A stretch of 64,000 nucleotides of DNA, taken from the NCBI RefSeq assembly GCF_900095845.1, contig NZ_FMIX01000003.1:124001-188000 (forward strand), read 5' to 3'. Every line of letters begins with the position of its first letter. The first letter of the stretch is position 1. The notes beneath the pieces were generated by a model. That model made no database searches. It was given only the letters and a program-made list of their open reading frames with translations, and had not been told where the DNA came from. Positions 27,401 through 37,195 of the stretch are shown piece by piece. A program made the translations under genes and the position numbers. The DNA comes from Streptococcus timonensis (GTDB lineage Bacteria; Bacillota; Bacilli; Lactobacillales; Streptococcaceae).

Positions 27401-28300
27401 TTACTTTTCTCCTGACAGTTCTTTTCCGAGATCAATCAAGTAGTCTTTCAAGTGGTCTTTAACTTGTGGATGTTTCAGTGCGTATTCAATTGAAGTCTTC
27501 ATAAATCCAAATTTATCACCGACATCATAACGTGCCCCAGTAAATTCACGTGCAAACACTCTCTGGGTTTTATTGAGTGTATCGATTGCATCTGTTAATT
27601 GAATTTCATTTCCTGCACCTGGTTTTTGAGTTTCTAAGATATTAAAAATCTCAGGTGTTAGGAGGTAACGACCGATGATTGCTAGATCGCTTGGAGCATC
27701 TTCGGGTGCTGGTTTTTCAACAAAGGTTTCTACACTGTATAGGCCATCGATGCCTTCTCCTTGTGGAGCAATCACTCCGTAGGAGGAAACTTCTTCGTGT
27801 GGTACAGGCATAACAGCAATAGTAGATGCATGAGTTTTCTCATAATCATTCATGAGCTGTTTAGTCAATGGGATAGCCTTGTCATCGTTGATATCCATGA
27901 GATCGTCTCCAAGCATAACAACAAAAGGTTCATTCCCAACAAATGCTTTAGCTTGTAAGACGGCATCTCCAAGACCACGTGGATGCGTTTGACGAATGAA
28001 GTGTAGACGCATACCAGTTGTTTCGTCTACTAGTTTCAAGAGATCATTTTTCCCTTTTTCTTTGAGGTTATATTCTAGTTCAAAGTTTGAGTCGAAATGG
28101 TCTTCAATAGAGCGTTTCGATTTACCAGTGACAACGAGAATGTCTTCGATACCAGACTTAAGGGCTTCTTCAACGATAAATTGAATTGTTGGCTTATCTA
28201 CGATTGGCAACATTTCTTTTGCCAATGCTTTGGTTGCAGGAAGGAAGCGAGTTCCAAGTCCTGCAGCAGGAATGACTGCTTTTCTGACTTTCTGTGTCAT
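27401..28300 (-). CDS. galU: UTP-glucose-1-phosphate uridylyltransferase
   Basis: A 299-residue nucleotidyltransferase making UDP-glucose, used for capsule, glycolipid and galactose metabolism. The N-terminal signature [20 protein letters not shown] carries the nucleotide-binding loop; VMLGDDLMD holds the metal Asp. ATG 28300 has GAAAGGAAAT in front. It lies 22 bp downstream of gpsA, in the same transcript. UDP-glucose is also the likely donor for the CsbB-type enzyme at 54.5 kb (inference). Confidence 0.96.
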   Translation of the reverse strand: MTQKVRKAVIPAAGLGTRFLPATKALAKEMLPIVDKPTIQFIVEEALKSGIEDILVVTGKSKRSIEDHFDSNFELEYNLKEKGKNDLLKLVDETTGMRLHFIRQTHPRGLGDAVLQAKAFVGNEPFVVMLGDDLMDINDDKAIPLTKQLMNDYEKTHASTIAVMPVPHEEVSSYGVIAPQGEGIDGLYSVETFVEKPAPEDAPSDLAIIGRYLLTPEIFNILETQKPGAGNEIQLTDAIDTLNKTQRVFAREFTGARYDVGDKFGFMKTSIEYALKHPQVKDHLKDYLIDLGKELSGEK

Positions 28301-28322
28301 ATATTTCCTTTCTAACAATGGC

Positions 28323-29339
28323 TTAAGACCACTCGTTTTCCGCTTTAAATTCATTACTCATGAGTTCAGCTACAGCTTCTTTGATATCGACATTTTCATA
28401 AATAACTTTATAGATTGCTTGAGTGATTGGCATATAGACATCAAGTTCTTTTGCCAATTCAAAAGCTGCCTTGGTTGTTGAAATACCTTCGATAACCATT
28501 CCCATATTAGCTTCGATATCCGCTAAAGCTTCGCCCCGACCGAGGGCATCTCCTGCTCGCCAGTTGCGTGAATGGACAGATGTTCCTGTAACAATCAAAT
28601 CCCCAACTCCTGAGAGACCGCTATAGGTAAGTGGATTTGCTCCAAGTTGAACACCTAGACGTGTAATTTCTGCAAGACCGCGCGTGATAATCGCAGCTTT
28701 TGCGTTATCTCCAAAACCAAGACCGTGAAGAGCCCCTGCCCCAACAGCGATGATATTTTTTAGGGCTCCAGCTGTTTCAACTCCAATAACATCCGTATTT
28801 GTATATAGACGGAAGTAGTTGTTGCTAAAGAGAGATTGAACATACTGTGCTGTCTGGAGATCTTTTGAAGCTGCCGTAATCAGGGTAATGTCACGGACAA
28901 TGGTTTCCTCAGCATGGCTAGGTCCAGAGACGACGACAATATCACTTCTTAATTCAGCAGGAATTTCTTCTTCCAAAACAGTAGAGAGACGTTTGTGGCT
29001 ATCTGGTTCAAGCCCTTTGGAGGCATGCATAACAACCACTTTATGATTGAGAACTGCAGCGACTTGCTGAGCTACCAATCTGGTTACCTTAGTTGGCACC
29101 ACAAACAAGATAGCATCAACACCAGTCAAAGTTTCTGCCAAATCGTGATAGGCAACAATTTTTTCGTCTAATATAGCTTCCTTAAAATAACGTTTGTTAG
29201 TATGTTGTGTATTGATTTCATCAATTTGATCAGGAATATTTCCCCAGATACGCACTTGGTGTCCGTTGTCATTGAGGACTTGTGACAAGGCAGTACCCCA
29301 AGAACCAGGACCTAAAACAGCGATGGTTTGTTTTTTCAT
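28323..29339 (-). CDS. gpsA: NAD(P)-dependent glycerol-3-phosphate dehydrogenase
   Basis: A 338-residue enzyme reducing dihydroxyacetone phosphate to sn-glycerol-3-phosphate for phospholipid and teichoic acid synthesis. The N-terminal Rossmann motif is GPGSWGTAL; the catalytic Lys region [17 protein letters not shown] and the C-terminal domain are complete. It is preceded by TGG-TAAAAT on the minus strand and GGAGG, and followed by galU. Confidence 0.97.
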   Translation of the reverse strand: MKKQTIAVLGPGSWGTALSQVLNDNGHQVRIWGNIPDQIDEINTQHTNKRYFKEAILDEKIVAYHDLAETLTGVDAILFVVPTKVTRLVAQQVAAVLNHKVVVMHASKGLEPDSHKRLSTVLEEEIPAELRSDIVVVSGPSHAEETIVRDITLITAASKDLQTAQYVQSLFSNNYFRLYTNTDVIGVETAGALKNIIAVGAGALHGLGFGDNAKAAIITRGLAEITRLGVQLGANPLTYSGLSGVGDLIVTGTSVHSRNWRAGDALGRGEALADIEANMGMVIEGISTTKAAFELAKELDVYMPITQAIYKVIYENVDIKEAVAELMSNEFKAENEWS

Positions 29340-29541
29340 ATTTTCCTCCTTTGAGAAAGCACTTTCCTATATTTTACCATAAAAAAACCCATGATGCACC
29401 TATATAACAGACTAAGTTCTTTTTGAAAATTTGATAGGAATATTTGTCGTCATAGATTTAATAAGAGAATTGATAAAAGCAATGATTTTAAGACTTTCAT
29501 CATCAAATTAAAGAAAAGAAGAGCCTAATTTCTCTCAAAAA

Positions 29542-29550
29542 TGGTATAAT
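29542..29550 (+). promoter_or_regulatory. extended -10 promoter of leuS
   Basis: TGG-TATAAT (29542-29550), 29 bp before the start; the short leader has no room for a T-box. Confidence 0.6.
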
Positions 29551-29579
29551 AAGAACATCACGAAAATTGGAGAGATACC

Positions 29580-32081
29580 ATGAGTTTTTACAATCATAAA
29601 GAAATCGAGTCTAAGTGGCAAAAACACTGGGCTGACTATCACACTTTTAAGACAGGAACAGATGCCTCAAAACCTAAGTTTTATGCATTGGACATGTTCC
29701 CTTATCCATCTGGAGCAGGTCTTCACGTAGGACACCCAGAAGGTTATACAGCGACAGATATCCTCAGTCGTTACAAACGTGCCCAAGGCTACAATGTCCT
29801 TCACCCAATGGGATGGGATGCTTTTGGTTTGCCTGCAGAGCAATACGCTATGGATACGGGGAATGACCCAGCAGAATTCACCGCTGAAAACATTGCCAAC
29901 TTCAAACGCCAAATTAATGCGCTTGGATTCTCTTACGACTGGGATCGTGAAGTCAACACAACAGATCCAAACTATTACAAGTGGACGCAATGGATCTTCA
30001 CCAAGCTTTACGAAAAAGGCTTGGCCTATGAAGCGGAAGTGCCAGTAAACTGGGTGGAAGAATTAGGAACAGCCATTGCCAACGAAGAAGTTCTTCCAGA
30101 TGGAACATCTGAGCGTGGTGGCTATCCAGTTGTCCGCAAACCAATGCGACAATGGATGCTTAAAATTACTGCCTATGCGGAGCGCTTGCTCAATGACTTG
30201 GATGACCTGGACTGGCCAGAGTCTATCAAGGACATGCAACGCAACTGGATTGGTAAATCAACTGGTGCCAATGTCACTTTCAAAGTGAAAGGAACAGACA
30301 AGGAATTCACCGTCTTTACGACACGTCCAGATACTCTTTTCGGGGCGACCTTCACTGTTTTGGCGCCTGAGCATGAGCTAGTAGATGCCATCACAAGTCC
30401 AGAACAATCAGAGGCTGTTGCTGAATACAAACACCAAGCCAGCCTCAAATCAGACTTGGCTCGTACAGACCTTGCCAAGGAAAAAACAGGGGTTTGGACT
30501 GGTGCTTATGCTATTAACCCTGTCAATGGTAAAGAAATTCCAATCTGGATTGCGGACTATGTTCTTGCTAGTTACGGAACAGGTGCCGTTATGGCCGTAC
30601 CTGCCCATGACCAACGTGACTGGGAATTTGCCAAACAATTTGACCTTCCAATCGTAGAAGTTCTTGAAGGTGGAAACGTTGAAGAGGCTGCTTACACAGA
30701 AGACGGTCTTCACGTCAACTCTGATTTCCTAGATGGACTGAACAAAGAAGAAGCGATTGCTAAAATTGTAGCTTGGTTGGAAGAAAAAGGTTGTGGTCAA
30801 GAGAAGGTTACCTACCGTCTCCGCGACTGGCTCTTTAGTCGTCAACGATACTGGGGTGAACCAATCCCAATCATTCATTGGGAAGATGGAACTTCGACAG
30901 CCGTTCCAGAAAGTGACTTGCCACTTGTCTTGCCAGTCACCAAAGACATCCGCCCTTCAGGTACTGGTGAAAGCCCACTAGCTAACTTAACAGACTGGCT
31001 AGAAGTGACTCGTGAAGATGGGGTCAAAGGTCGTCGTGAAACCAACACTATGCCACAATGGGCTGGTTCAAGCTGGTACTACCTCCGTTATATCGATCCA
31101 CATAACACTGAGAAATTGGCCGATGAGGACCTCCTTAAACAATGGTTGCCAGTCGATATCTACGTGGGTGGTGCAGAGCATGCCGTGCTTCACTTGCTTT
31201 ACGCTCGTTTCTGGCATAAATTCCTCTATGATATCGGTGTTGTTCCAACTAAAGAACCGTTCCAAAAACTCTTTAACCAGGGAATGATCTTGGGAACTAG
31301 CTACCGTGACCATCGCGGTGCTCTTGTAGCAACTGACAAGGTTGAAAAACGTGACGGTTCCTTCTTCCACGTGGAAACAGGAGAAGAATTGGAGCAAGCA
31401 CCAGCTAAGATGTCTAAATCCCTCAAGAACGTGGTGAACCCAGACGATGTGGTGGAACAATACGGTGCTGATACCCTTCGTGTCTATGAAATGTTTATGG
31501 GACCACTCGATGCTTCTATCGCTTGGTCAGAAGAAGGTCTGGAAGGAAGCCGTAAGTTCCTTGACCGTGTGTACCGTTTGATTACAAGTAAAGAAATCGT
31601 TGCGGAAAACAATGGTGCTCTAGACAAGGTTTATAACGAAACCGTTAAAGCTGTCACAGAGCAAATCGAGTCCATGAAATTCAACACAGCCATTGCCCAA
31701 CTTATGGTCTTTGTCAATGCGGCGAACAAGGAAGACAAACTTTATGTGGATTACGCCAAAGGCTTTATCCAATTGATTGCCCCATTTGCGCCTCACTTGG
31801 CAGAAGAACTCTGGCAAACAGTGGCAGCAACAGGCGAGTCTATCTCTTATGTAGCTTGGCCAACATGGGACGAAAGCAAATTGGTTGAAGATGAAATTGA
31901 AATCGTCGTCCAAATCAAAGGAAAAGTCCGCGCCAAACTCATGGTCGCTAAAGACCTGTCACGCGAGGAATTGCAAGAAGTTGCTCTCTCTGACGAAAAA
32001 GTCAAAGCAGAGATCGAAGGTAAAGAAATCGTGAAAGTAATTAGTGTACCTAATAAGCTTGTAAATATCGTAACGAAATAA
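29580..32081 (+). CDS. leuS: leucyl-tRNA synthetase
   Basis: An 833-residue class I synthetase with HIGH-type [15 protein letters not shown], a CP1 editing domain containing the threonine-rich TTRPDTLFG motif, and KMSKSLKNV. The C-terminal anticodon and tRNA-binding domains are intact. It charges tRNA-Leu. It is a single-gene transcript: promoter just upstream and terminator just downstream. Confidence 0.98.
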   Translation: MSFYNHKEIESKWQKHWADYHTFKTGTDASKPKFYALDMFPYPSGAGLHVGHPEGYTATDILSRYKRAQGYNVLHPMGWDAFGLPAEQYAMDTGNDPAEFTAENIANFKRQINALGFSYDWDREVNTTDPNYYKWTQWIFTKLYEKGLAYEAEVPVNWVEELGTAIANEEVLPDGTSERGGYPVVRKPMRQWMLKITAYAERLLNDLDDLDWPESIKDMQRNWIGKSTGANVTFKVKGTDKEFTVFTTRPDTLFGATFTVLAPEHELVDAITSPEQSEAVAEYKHQASLKSDLARTDLAKEKTGVWTGAYAINPVNGKEIPIWIADYVLASYGTGAVMAVPAHDQRDWEFAKQFDLPIVEVLEGGNVEEAAYTEDGLHVNSDFLDGLNKEEAIAKIVAWLEEKGCGQEKVTYRLRDWLFSRQRYWGEPIPIIHWEDGTSTAVPESDLPLVLPVTKDIRPSGTGESPLANLTDWLEVTREDGVKGRRETNTMPQWAGSSWYYLRYIDPHNTEKLADEDLLKQWLPVDIYVGGAEHAVLHLLYARFWHKFLYDIGVVPTKEPFQKLFNQGMILGTSYRDHRGALVATDKVEKRDGSFFHVETGEELEQAPAKMSKSLKNVVNPDDVVEQYGADTLRVYEMFMGPLDASIAWSEEGLEGSRKFLDRVYRLITSKEIVAENNGALDKVYNETVKAVTEQIESMKFNTAIAQLMVFVNAANKEDKLYVDYAKGFIQLIAPFAPHLAEELWQTVAATGESISYVAWPTWDESKLVEDEIEIVVQIKGKVRAKLMVAKDLSREELQEVALSDEKVKAEIEGKEIVKVISVPNKLVNIVTK

Positions 32082-32087
32082 ATTTAA

Positions 32088-32120
32088 AAGTCCTTCAGAG
32101 TAGAATCTGGAGGATTTTTT
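32088..32120 (+). terminator. leuS terminator
   Basis: TCCTTCAGA/TCTGGAGGA stem with one G-T pair, a 6-nt loop and T6. Confidence 0.8.
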
Positions 32121-32191
32121 GTAGATTACCTGTGAGATGTGATATACTATTCACATCTTTAAACTTATAAGTGGGAGACAAGGAGAAAGTT

Positions 32192-32884
32192 ATGCCAGTA
32201 AATGAATACGGTCAGATGATTGGTGAACCTGTAGATGATACACTTGGAGTTTTGCCTTCACTTATACGGATAGAAGGGCGATATACGATTATAGAAGCTC
32301 TATCGGTGGAAAAGCATGCAGAGGATTTATTAGCTGTCTATGGCCCAGATAGTCCTCGTGAGATGTGGACCTACCTTTTTCAACCACCTGTGGCTAATCT
32401 AGAAGAGTTAATGGTAGCTTTAAAGCAGATGATTGAGCAAAAGGATCACTTTTACTACGCGATTATCGATAAAGCGACTGGTAAAGCACTGGGTACTTTT
32501 TCGCTCATGCGTATTGACCAAACCAATCGCACCATTGAAGTTGGCGCGGTGACTTTTTCTCCGGCTCTCAAACAGACCAGGATGGGAACAGAAGCTCACT
32601 ATTTGCTAGCCCGTTATGTCTTTGAAGAACTCAACTATCGACGCTATGAGTGGAAGTGCGACGCCCTCAATCTTCCATCTAGAAAAGCAGCAGAACGTTT
32701 GGGCTTTGTCTATGAAGGCACCTTCCGCCAAGCTGTTATCTATAAAGGTCGCACCAGAGATACGGATTGGTTGTCCATGATCGATAAGGACTGGCCACAA
32801 GTCAAAGCTCGTTTGGAAGCATGGTTGCATCCTAAAAACTTTGATAAAAATGGGCAGCAGATAAAATCGCTTAGGCAATATTAG
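32192..32884 (+). CDS. GNAT-family acetyltransferase (RimJ/RimL-like)
   Basis: A 230-residue acetyltransferase with GNAT core segments VGAVTFSPALKQTRMGTEA and WKCDALNLPSRKAAERLGF. The N-terminal about 45 residues (MPVNEYGQMIGEPVDD) are typical of the subgroup that modifies small amines or protein N-termini. ATG 32192 has AGGAGAAAG upstream; the earlier in-frame start overlaps this RBS. The substrate is unknown. The next gene, 12 bp downstream, encodes a second, unrelated-looking GNAT protein. Confidence 0.88.
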   Translation: MPVNEYGQMIGEPVDDTLGVLPSLIRIEGRYTIIEALSVEKHAEDLLAVYGPDSPREMWTYLFQPPVANLEELMVALKQMIEQKDHFYYAIIDKATGKALGTFSLMRIDQTNRTIEVGAVTFSPALKQTRMGTEAHYLLARYVFEELNYRRYEWKCDALNLPSRKAAERLGFVYEGTFRQAVIYKGRTRDTDWLSMIDKDWPQVKARLEAWLHPKNFDKNGQQIKSLRQY

Positions 32885-32896
32885 AAAGGTTCTACT

Positions 32897-33319
32897 ATGA
32901 TAAAATTTACAAAAGAATCCTCTGTTTCAATTGATGACGTTTTACATCTCTATCAGGCAGTTGGTTGGACAAACTATACCAATCAGCCACAGATGTTGGA
33001 GCAGGCCTTGTCTCATTCGCTAACGACTTATCTTGCACGTGATGGTGAGGAAATCGTTGGTTTAGTGCGTCTGGTTGGAGATGGTTTTTCATCCGTTTTT
33101 GTCCAGGATTTGATTGTTTTGCCTAGCTATCAGCGCCAAGGAATTGGTAGTAGCTTGATGAAAGAAGCCTTAGCTGACTATAAGGATGCCTACCAAATAC
33201 AACTAGCGACTGAACAGACAGAAAAAAACTTGGGTTTTTACTGTTCTCTGGGGTTTGAAACCTTATCTATTTATGATTGTACAGGAATGATTTGGGTAGA
33301 TCGAAAAAAATTTAAATAA
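32897..33319 (+). CDS. GNAT-family N-acetyltransferase
   Basis: A 140-residue minimal GNAT domain. Motif A is VLPSYQRQGIGSSLMKEAL with the R/Q-x-x-G-x-G acetyl-CoA loop, and the C-terminal FYCSLGFETL is motif B. The substrate is unknown. It ends 9 bp before a CiaR box and small RNA gene. Confidence 0.88.
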   Translation: MIKFTKESSVSIDDVLHLYQAVGWTNYTNQPQMLEQALSHSLTTYLARDGEEIVGLVRLVGDGFSSVFVQDLIVLPSYQRQGIGSSLMKEALADYKDAYQIQLATEQTEKNLGFYCSLGFETLSIYDCTGMIWVDRKKFK

Positions 33320-33328
33320 TTCTTTTAT

Positions 33329-33361
33329 CTTAAGTTAACTTTAAGTTTACTCATGTATCAT
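33329..33361 (+). promoter_or_regulatory. CiaR box and promoter of csRNA copy A
   Basis: CTTAAG (33329-33334), 5 bp, TTTAAG (33340-33345), then 10 bp to the -10 TATCAT (33356-33361). This is the published layout of CiaR-activated promoters, where the repeat replaces the -35. Confidence 0.85.
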
Positions 33362-33367
33362 GTAATC

Positions 33368-33467
33368 ATTAAGTAAAGACCTCCTAACTTTATTTAATAG
33401 AAATCCTAAACTTTTCTTTTTCATAATAATCTCCCTAAAGAAGCCACCAAATCAGGTGGCTTTTTTT
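33368..33467 (+). ncRNA. cia-dependent small RNA (csRNA), copy A
   Basis: About 100 nt from the expected start near 33368 to a terminator with GCCACC/GGTGGC and T7 (33443-33467). The body contains CCTCCTAAC and AATCTCCC, pyrimidine segments able to pair with ribosome binding sites, as in pneumococcal csRNAs, which block translation of targets such as comC. It is almost identical to copy B (one difference in about 98 nt). Confidence 0.88.
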
Positions 33468-33499
33468 ATGTTCAAATGCAGAAGTTTTAAGGTAGAATT

Positions 33500-33529
33500 G
33501 ACCACATAATCATCCATTTCGACCACATA
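33500..33529 (+). promoter_or_regulatory. putative LytTR-protein site upstream of ABC transporter (9-12-9)
   Basis: GACCACATA occurs at 33500-33508 and 33521-33529, identical in all nine positions with a 12-bp spacer. It shares ACCACWT with the repeat in front of the LytTR gene at 1178. Confidence 0.55.
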
Positions 33530-33560
33530 GCACCAAACTATATTTTTTCTTTTTCCTTTT

Positions 33561-33569
33561 TGTTAAACT
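33561..33569 (+). promoter_or_regulatory. weak -10 of the ABC transporter operon
   Basis: TGT-TAAACT (33561-33569) starts its hexamer 34 bp after the direct repeat, against 33 bp at the LytTR promoter. No good -35 is visible, as expected for an activated promoter. Confidence 0.4.
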
Positions 33570-33595
33570 GAAGGTGTAAAAAGGAGGAAGGAAAT

Positions 33596-34459
33596 ATGAT
33601 TTTACAAGCAAAAGGCCTCACTAAGAACTATGGAAACCATACAGCAGTAAAAGATATAAATTTAGAGTTTAAAAAAGGAAGTTTTAACGCAATCTTAGGA
33701 CCTAATGGGGCTGGCAAATCGACCACGATTTCAATGTTAATCGGACTTAAACGAGCAACTAATGGTCAAATCATCTATGCTCCCAATACTAGGATTGGAG
33801 TTGTTTTTCAAGCAAGTGTATTGGATGAAAAGTTGACGGTCAAAGAAAACCTAGCCATTCGTGCTCAGCAGTATAAGGGGATTAAGGGTGGTCGTGTGGA
33901 AGATTTAATCAATCAACTAGGGTTGACTGCTTTTCAGAAACAACTTTATGGAACTTTATCAGGAGGACAGAGACGTCGAGTTGACATTGCTCGGGCTCTC
34001 CTATCCAATCCCGATATTTTATTTCTAGATGAGCCTACGACTGGACTAGATATTCAGACTCGCAAATCCATTTGGGATTTATTGTATCGTCTACAAAGAG
34101 ATGAAGGGATGACCATTATCTTAACGACTCATTATCTGGATGAAGCAGATGAGGCAGATCAACTTTATATTATAGATCATGGAAAGGTTATTGCCCAAGG
34201 TTCTGCTGCTGAAATTAAAAGTGAGTACGCTTCCAATCTTTTAAAAATTTGTTTTAAAGACAAGCAGATGGAGAAATTCTTACCTAAAAATATGCCTGTG
34301 GAAAAGGAAAATGAGTTTGAGTATAGTCTTTATCCTAAGAGTCAATTGGAAGCTATTGATTATTTGACCCAAGTTCGTGAGAAGATTGCTAGTTTTGAAT
34401 TTCGTCCAGGAACTATGGATGATGCCTTCATAGCCCTTACAGGAAGAGAGGTGCGCTAA
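33596..34459 (+). CDS. ABC transporter ATP-binding protein
   Basis: A 287-residue nucleotide-binding protein with Walker A GPNGAGKST, signature LSGGQRRRVDIARAL, Walker B ILFLDEPTTGLD, switch His in TTHYLDEA and a C-terminal extension of about 80 residues typical of ABC-2 drug or polyketide exporters. AAAGGAGGAAGG gives a strong RBS. It overlaps its permease gene by 1 bp. The operon lies between two csRNA copies and behind a LytTR-type direct repeat; the substrate is unknown. Confidence 0.92.
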   Translation: MILQAKGLTKNYGNHTAVKDINLEFKKGSFNAILGPNGAGKSTTISMLIGLKRATNGQIIYAPNTRIGVVFQASVLDEKLTVKENLAIRAQQYKGIKGGRVEDLINQLGLTAFQKQLYGTLSGGQRRRVDIARALLSNPDILFLDEPTTGLDIQTRKSIWDLLYRLQRDEGMTIILTTHYLDEADEADQLYIIDHGKVIAQGSAAEIKSEYASNLLKICFKDKQMEKFLPKNMPVEKENEFEYSLYPKSQLEAIDYLTQVREKIASFEFRPGTMDDAFIALTGREVR

Positions 34460-35313
34460 TGTTAGCCTTATTAAAACGTGATTTTTTGTTGTATTTTCGT
34501 AATCGTTCAGGAGTGTTTTTCTCATTACTGGGAGCTTTGATTTCCTTTCTACTGTATATCATTTTTTTGCAGAAAAATTTGATGGATGCCTGGTCCCAAC
34601 TTCCTGATAATAAGAGTCTATTAAATAACTGGCTGATGGGTGGAACCTTGGCTGTGACTGGGATTACAACCAGTTTTACAGCTTTGACTCAGATGGTACA
34701 AGACCGTGAAAATCAAGTGGATCAGGATCTCTTTTTGACAGACTTAGGGAGCTGGGGCTTGCAACTGTCTTATCTTATTAGTAGCCTTATCATTTCCTTT
34801 GTTATGCAAGCCTTTATGCTTATTGTTATGAGTCTTTATTTTCAAGAAATTCCAGCTATGAATAAGCTATTTGAAATAAGTTTAATCATGCTGCTAAGTA
34901 GTCTCCTTTCAACATTGGTAAATGTACTCTTGATTTATCATTTCCAGTCAGTAGATAGTCTGGGTAAATTGGCTACAATTGTAGGTACAGCTTCAGGATT
35001 TTTAGTAGGAACTTATGTACCAATGGGAATTCTTCCTAACTTCGCTCAAGTTCTCATGAAATGCACACCAGCTACCTATCTTGCTTCTCTCTATAGACAG
35101 GTCTTAATGAAGGAGCAATTAGAAACTACATTTATGGGGAATAGTAGCTTATTAGAAGAGTTCCAAGAAAAATTAGGAATCCGGCTTAATTGGCAGAACC
35201 TTTTAACAAAGGAAGAAACATACTTAATAGTGGTGAGTATCTGCCTCCTAACTTTTCTGCTTTGGCTGGTAGTAGTTAAAATCTCTAGCAAAAAAATAAA
35301 AATTATAGGTTAA
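34459..35313 (+). CDS. ABC-2 type transporter permease
   Basis: A 284-residue permease with six membrane helices and the ABC-2 family stretch SGFLVGTYVPMGILP before the last segments. Translation is coupled to the ATPase gene (one-base overlap). Its stop codon lies inside the CiaR box of csRNA copy B. Together the two genes form an exporter of unknown substrate. Confidence 0.9.
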   Translation: MLALLKRDFLLYFRNRSGVFFSLLGALISFLLYIIFLQKNLMDAWSQLPDNKSLLNNWLMGGTLAVTGITTSFTALTQMVQDRENQVDQDLFLTDLGSWGLQLSYLISSLIISFVMQAFMLIVMSLYFQEIPAMNKLFEISLIMLLSSLLSTLVNVLLIYHFQSVDSLGKLATIVGTASGFLVGTYVPMGILPNFAQVLMKCTPATYLASLYRQVLMKEQLETTFMGNSSLLEEFQEKLGIRLNWQNLLTKEETYLIVVSICLLTFLLWLVVVKISSKKIKIIG

Positions 35314-35341
35314 GTTAACTTTAAGTCTTCTCTTGTATCAT
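35309..35341 (+). promoter_or_regulatory. CiaR box and promoter of csRNA copy B
   Basis: GTTAAG (35309-35314), 5 bp, TTTAAG (35320-35325), 10 bp, TATCAT (35336-35341). The box overlaps the last codon of the permease gene. Confidence 0.85.
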
Positions 35342-35347
35342 ATAATT

Positions 35348-35446
35348 ATTAAGTAAAGGCCTCCTAACTTTATTTAATAGAAATCCTAAACTTTTCTTTT
35401 TCATAATAATCTCCCTAAAGAAGCCACCAAATCAGGTGGCTTTTTT
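35348..35446 (+). ncRNA. cia-dependent small RNA (csRNA), copy B
   Basis: About 99 nt, ending in the same GCCACC/GGTGGC terminator with T6. It differs from copy A by one base in the body (GGCC for GACC ahead of TCCTAAC). It probably regulates the same targets. Confidence 0.88.
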
Positions 35447-35479
35447 GTTTGTAGGCTGGATTTTTGCTATAATAGGAAC

Positions 35480-36478
35480 ATGAGTAGAATTTTAGATAAT
35501 GAAATCATGGGTGATGAGGAGTTGGTAGAGCGTACCCTCCGTCCCCAATATTTACGTGAATATATCGGACAAGACAAGGTCAAGGATCAGCTTCAAATCT
35601 TTATCGAGGCAGCAAAAATGCGTGATGAGGCGCTGGATCATGTTCTTTTGTTTGGTCCTCCAGGTCTCGGGAAAACAACTATGGCTTTTGTCATTGCTAA
35701 TGAATTGGGAGTTAATCTCAAGCAGACGTCTGGTCCCGTTATCGAAAAAGCCGGTGATTTGGTAGCAATTTTGAATGACTTGGAACCAGGAGATGTACTC
35801 TTTATAGACGAGATTCATCGCTTGCCCATGGCTGTTGAGGAAGTTTTATATAGTGCCATGGAAGATTTTTATATCGATATTATGATCGGTGCTGGTGAAA
35901 CCAGTCGCAGCGTTCATCTGGAATTGCCACCATTTACCTTGATTGGGGCAACGACACGAGCAGGGATGCTGTCCAATCCTCTTCGTGCCCGTTTTGGGAT
36001 TACAGGTCACATGGAATATTACGAACATGCTGACTTGACAGAGATTGTCGAGCGGACGGCAGATATCTTTGAGATGGAAATCACCCATGAGGCTGCTTCA
36101 GAGTTAGCTTTACGCAGTCGTGGAACTCCTCGTATCGCCAATCGACTCCTCAAGCGCGTGCGTGACTTTGCCCAAATTATGGGCGATGGCTTGATTGATG
36201 ATGTCATTACGGATAAGGCCTTGACCATGCTGGATGTAGACCATGAAGGATTGGACTATGTGGACCAGAAAATCCTTCGCACCATGATTGAGATGTACGG
36301 TGGGGGTCCTGTCGGTCTAGGAACTCTTTCGGTCAATATCGCCGAAGAGCGTGAAACGGTAGAAGATATGTATGAACCTTACCTAATCCAGAAAGGCTTT
36401 ATCATGCGAACTCGTTCAGGACGGGTCGCGACAGCCAAGGCTTATGATCATTTGGGGTATGAATATATTGAAAAATGA
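35480..36478 (+). CDS. ruvB: Holliday junction branch migration DNA helicase RuvB
   Basis: A 332-residue AAA+ motor. Walker [10 protein letters not shown] is at 59-67; Walker [11 protein letters not shown], sensor 1 [11 protein letters not shown] and arginine-finger region follow, then a winged-helix DNA-binding domain. With RuvA it drives branch migration in recombination repair; ruvA is not adjacent, as is usual in streptococci. Confidence 0.97.
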   Translation: MSRILDNEIMGDEELVERTLRPQYLREYIGQDKVKDQLQIFIEAAKMRDEALDHVLLFGPPGLGKTTMAFVIANELGVNLKQTSGPVIEKAGDLVAILNDLEPGDVLFIDEIHRLPMAVEEVLYSAMEDFYIDIMIGAGETSRSVHLELPPFTLIGATTRAGMLSNPLRARFGITGHMEYYEHADLTEIVERTADIFEMEITHEAASELALRSRGTPRIANRLLKRVRDFAQIMGDGLIDDVITDKALTMLDVDHEGLDYVDQKILRTMIEMYGGGPVGLGTLSVNIAEERETVEDMYEPYLIQKGFIMRTRSGRVATAKAYDHLGYEYIEK

Positions 36479-37031
36479 GACTGAAATTTTAGACTCTTTT
36501 AGGGAAAATTCTGAAATGATGGCTATTTTGACCATCATCCGTGACCTGGAGTTGAAAGATTCCTGGTTAGCAGCTGGTTCGGTTCGAAATTTTATCTGGA
36601 ATCTTTTGTCAGAGAAACCAGCCTTTGACCGTGAAACGGATGTGGACGTCATTTTCTTTGACCCAGAGGTGAGTTATGAAGAAACGCTGGCAATAGAAAA
36701 CAAGTTGAGAGAGGACTTCCCCCAGTATCAGTGGGAGTTGAAAAACCAAGCCTATATGCATCAGCATAGTCCCCATACGGAACCGTATGTGAATTCCTGT
36801 GACGCTATGAGTAAATATCCTGAACGTTGTACGGCGATAGGACTTCGCTTGCATTCTGACGCAACTTTAGAGCTCTTTGCTCCTTATGGTTTAGAGGATA
36901 TTTTGAACTTTCAGGTTTCTCCAACTCCCCATTTTTTAGAAAATGACGACCGGATGAAGCTTTATCAACAGCGTTTATCTAAGAAAAACTGGCAAGAAAA
37001 ATGGAAAAATCTCACATTTAAAATAACTTAA
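36459..37031 (+). CDS. NTP_transf_6 (DUF925) family nucleotidyltransferase-like protein
   Basis: A protein of about 190 residues whose start overlaps the end of ruvB; ATG 36459 is chosen, ATG 36444 is also possible. The pattern [13 protein letters not shown] followed by [13 protein letters not shown] matches the nucleotidyltransferase-like fold, with GS and DxD acidic residues; [21 protein letters not shown] is a family-conserved stretch. The reaction and substrate are unknown. Its stop codon overlaps the CiaR box of the third csRNA. Confidence 0.85.
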   Translation: MNILKNETEILDSFRENSEMMAILTIIRDLELKDSWLAAGSVRNFIWNLLSEKPAFDRETDVDVIFFDPEVSYEETLAIENKLREDFPQYQWELKNQAYMHQHSPHTEPYVNSCDAMSKYPERCTAIGLRLHSDATLELFAPYGLEDILNFQVSPTPHFLENDDRMKLYQQRLSKKNWQEKWKNLTFKIT

Positions 37032-37059
37032 GGAAACTTTAAGTTAGGAGTTGTATACT
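37027..37059 (+). promoter_or_regulatory. CiaR box and promoter of csRNA C
   Basis: CTTAAG (37027-37032), 5 bp, TTTAAG (37038-37043), 10 bp, TATACT (37054-37059). Geometry is identical to the two preceding csRNA promoters. Confidence 0.85.
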
Positions 37060-37065
37060 TATCTC

Positions 37066-37158
37066 ATAAGTTAAGAAGACCTTAACTTAAACTCCTAAAA
37101 CTTTTTCATAATAATCTCCCTATAAAAAATCAAGTCGCCCAATCAGGCGGCTTTTTTT
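37066..37158 (+). ncRNA. cia-dependent small RNA (csRNA) C
   Basis: About 93 nt: a 5' hairpin AAGTTAAG/CTTAACTT, a single-stranded part with ACTCCTAAAAC and AATCTCCC, and a terminator AGTCGCC/GGCGGCT with T7. It is a diverged member of the same RNA family as copies A and B, sharing the TTTTTCATAATAATCTCCCT block. Confidence 0.87.
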
Positions 37159-37195
37159 GTTCTAAGGCCAAGAAATTTCATGATATAATAGTTTT

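Noticed and set aside
29340..29579. T-box for leuS.
   Set aside because: The promoter lies 29 bp from the start codon and no GGTGG-type T-box sequence is present.
32192..33319. Adjacent acetyltransferase genes as a recent duplication.
   Set aside because: The two proteins differ in length and motif context and show no clear similarity beyond the GNAT fold.
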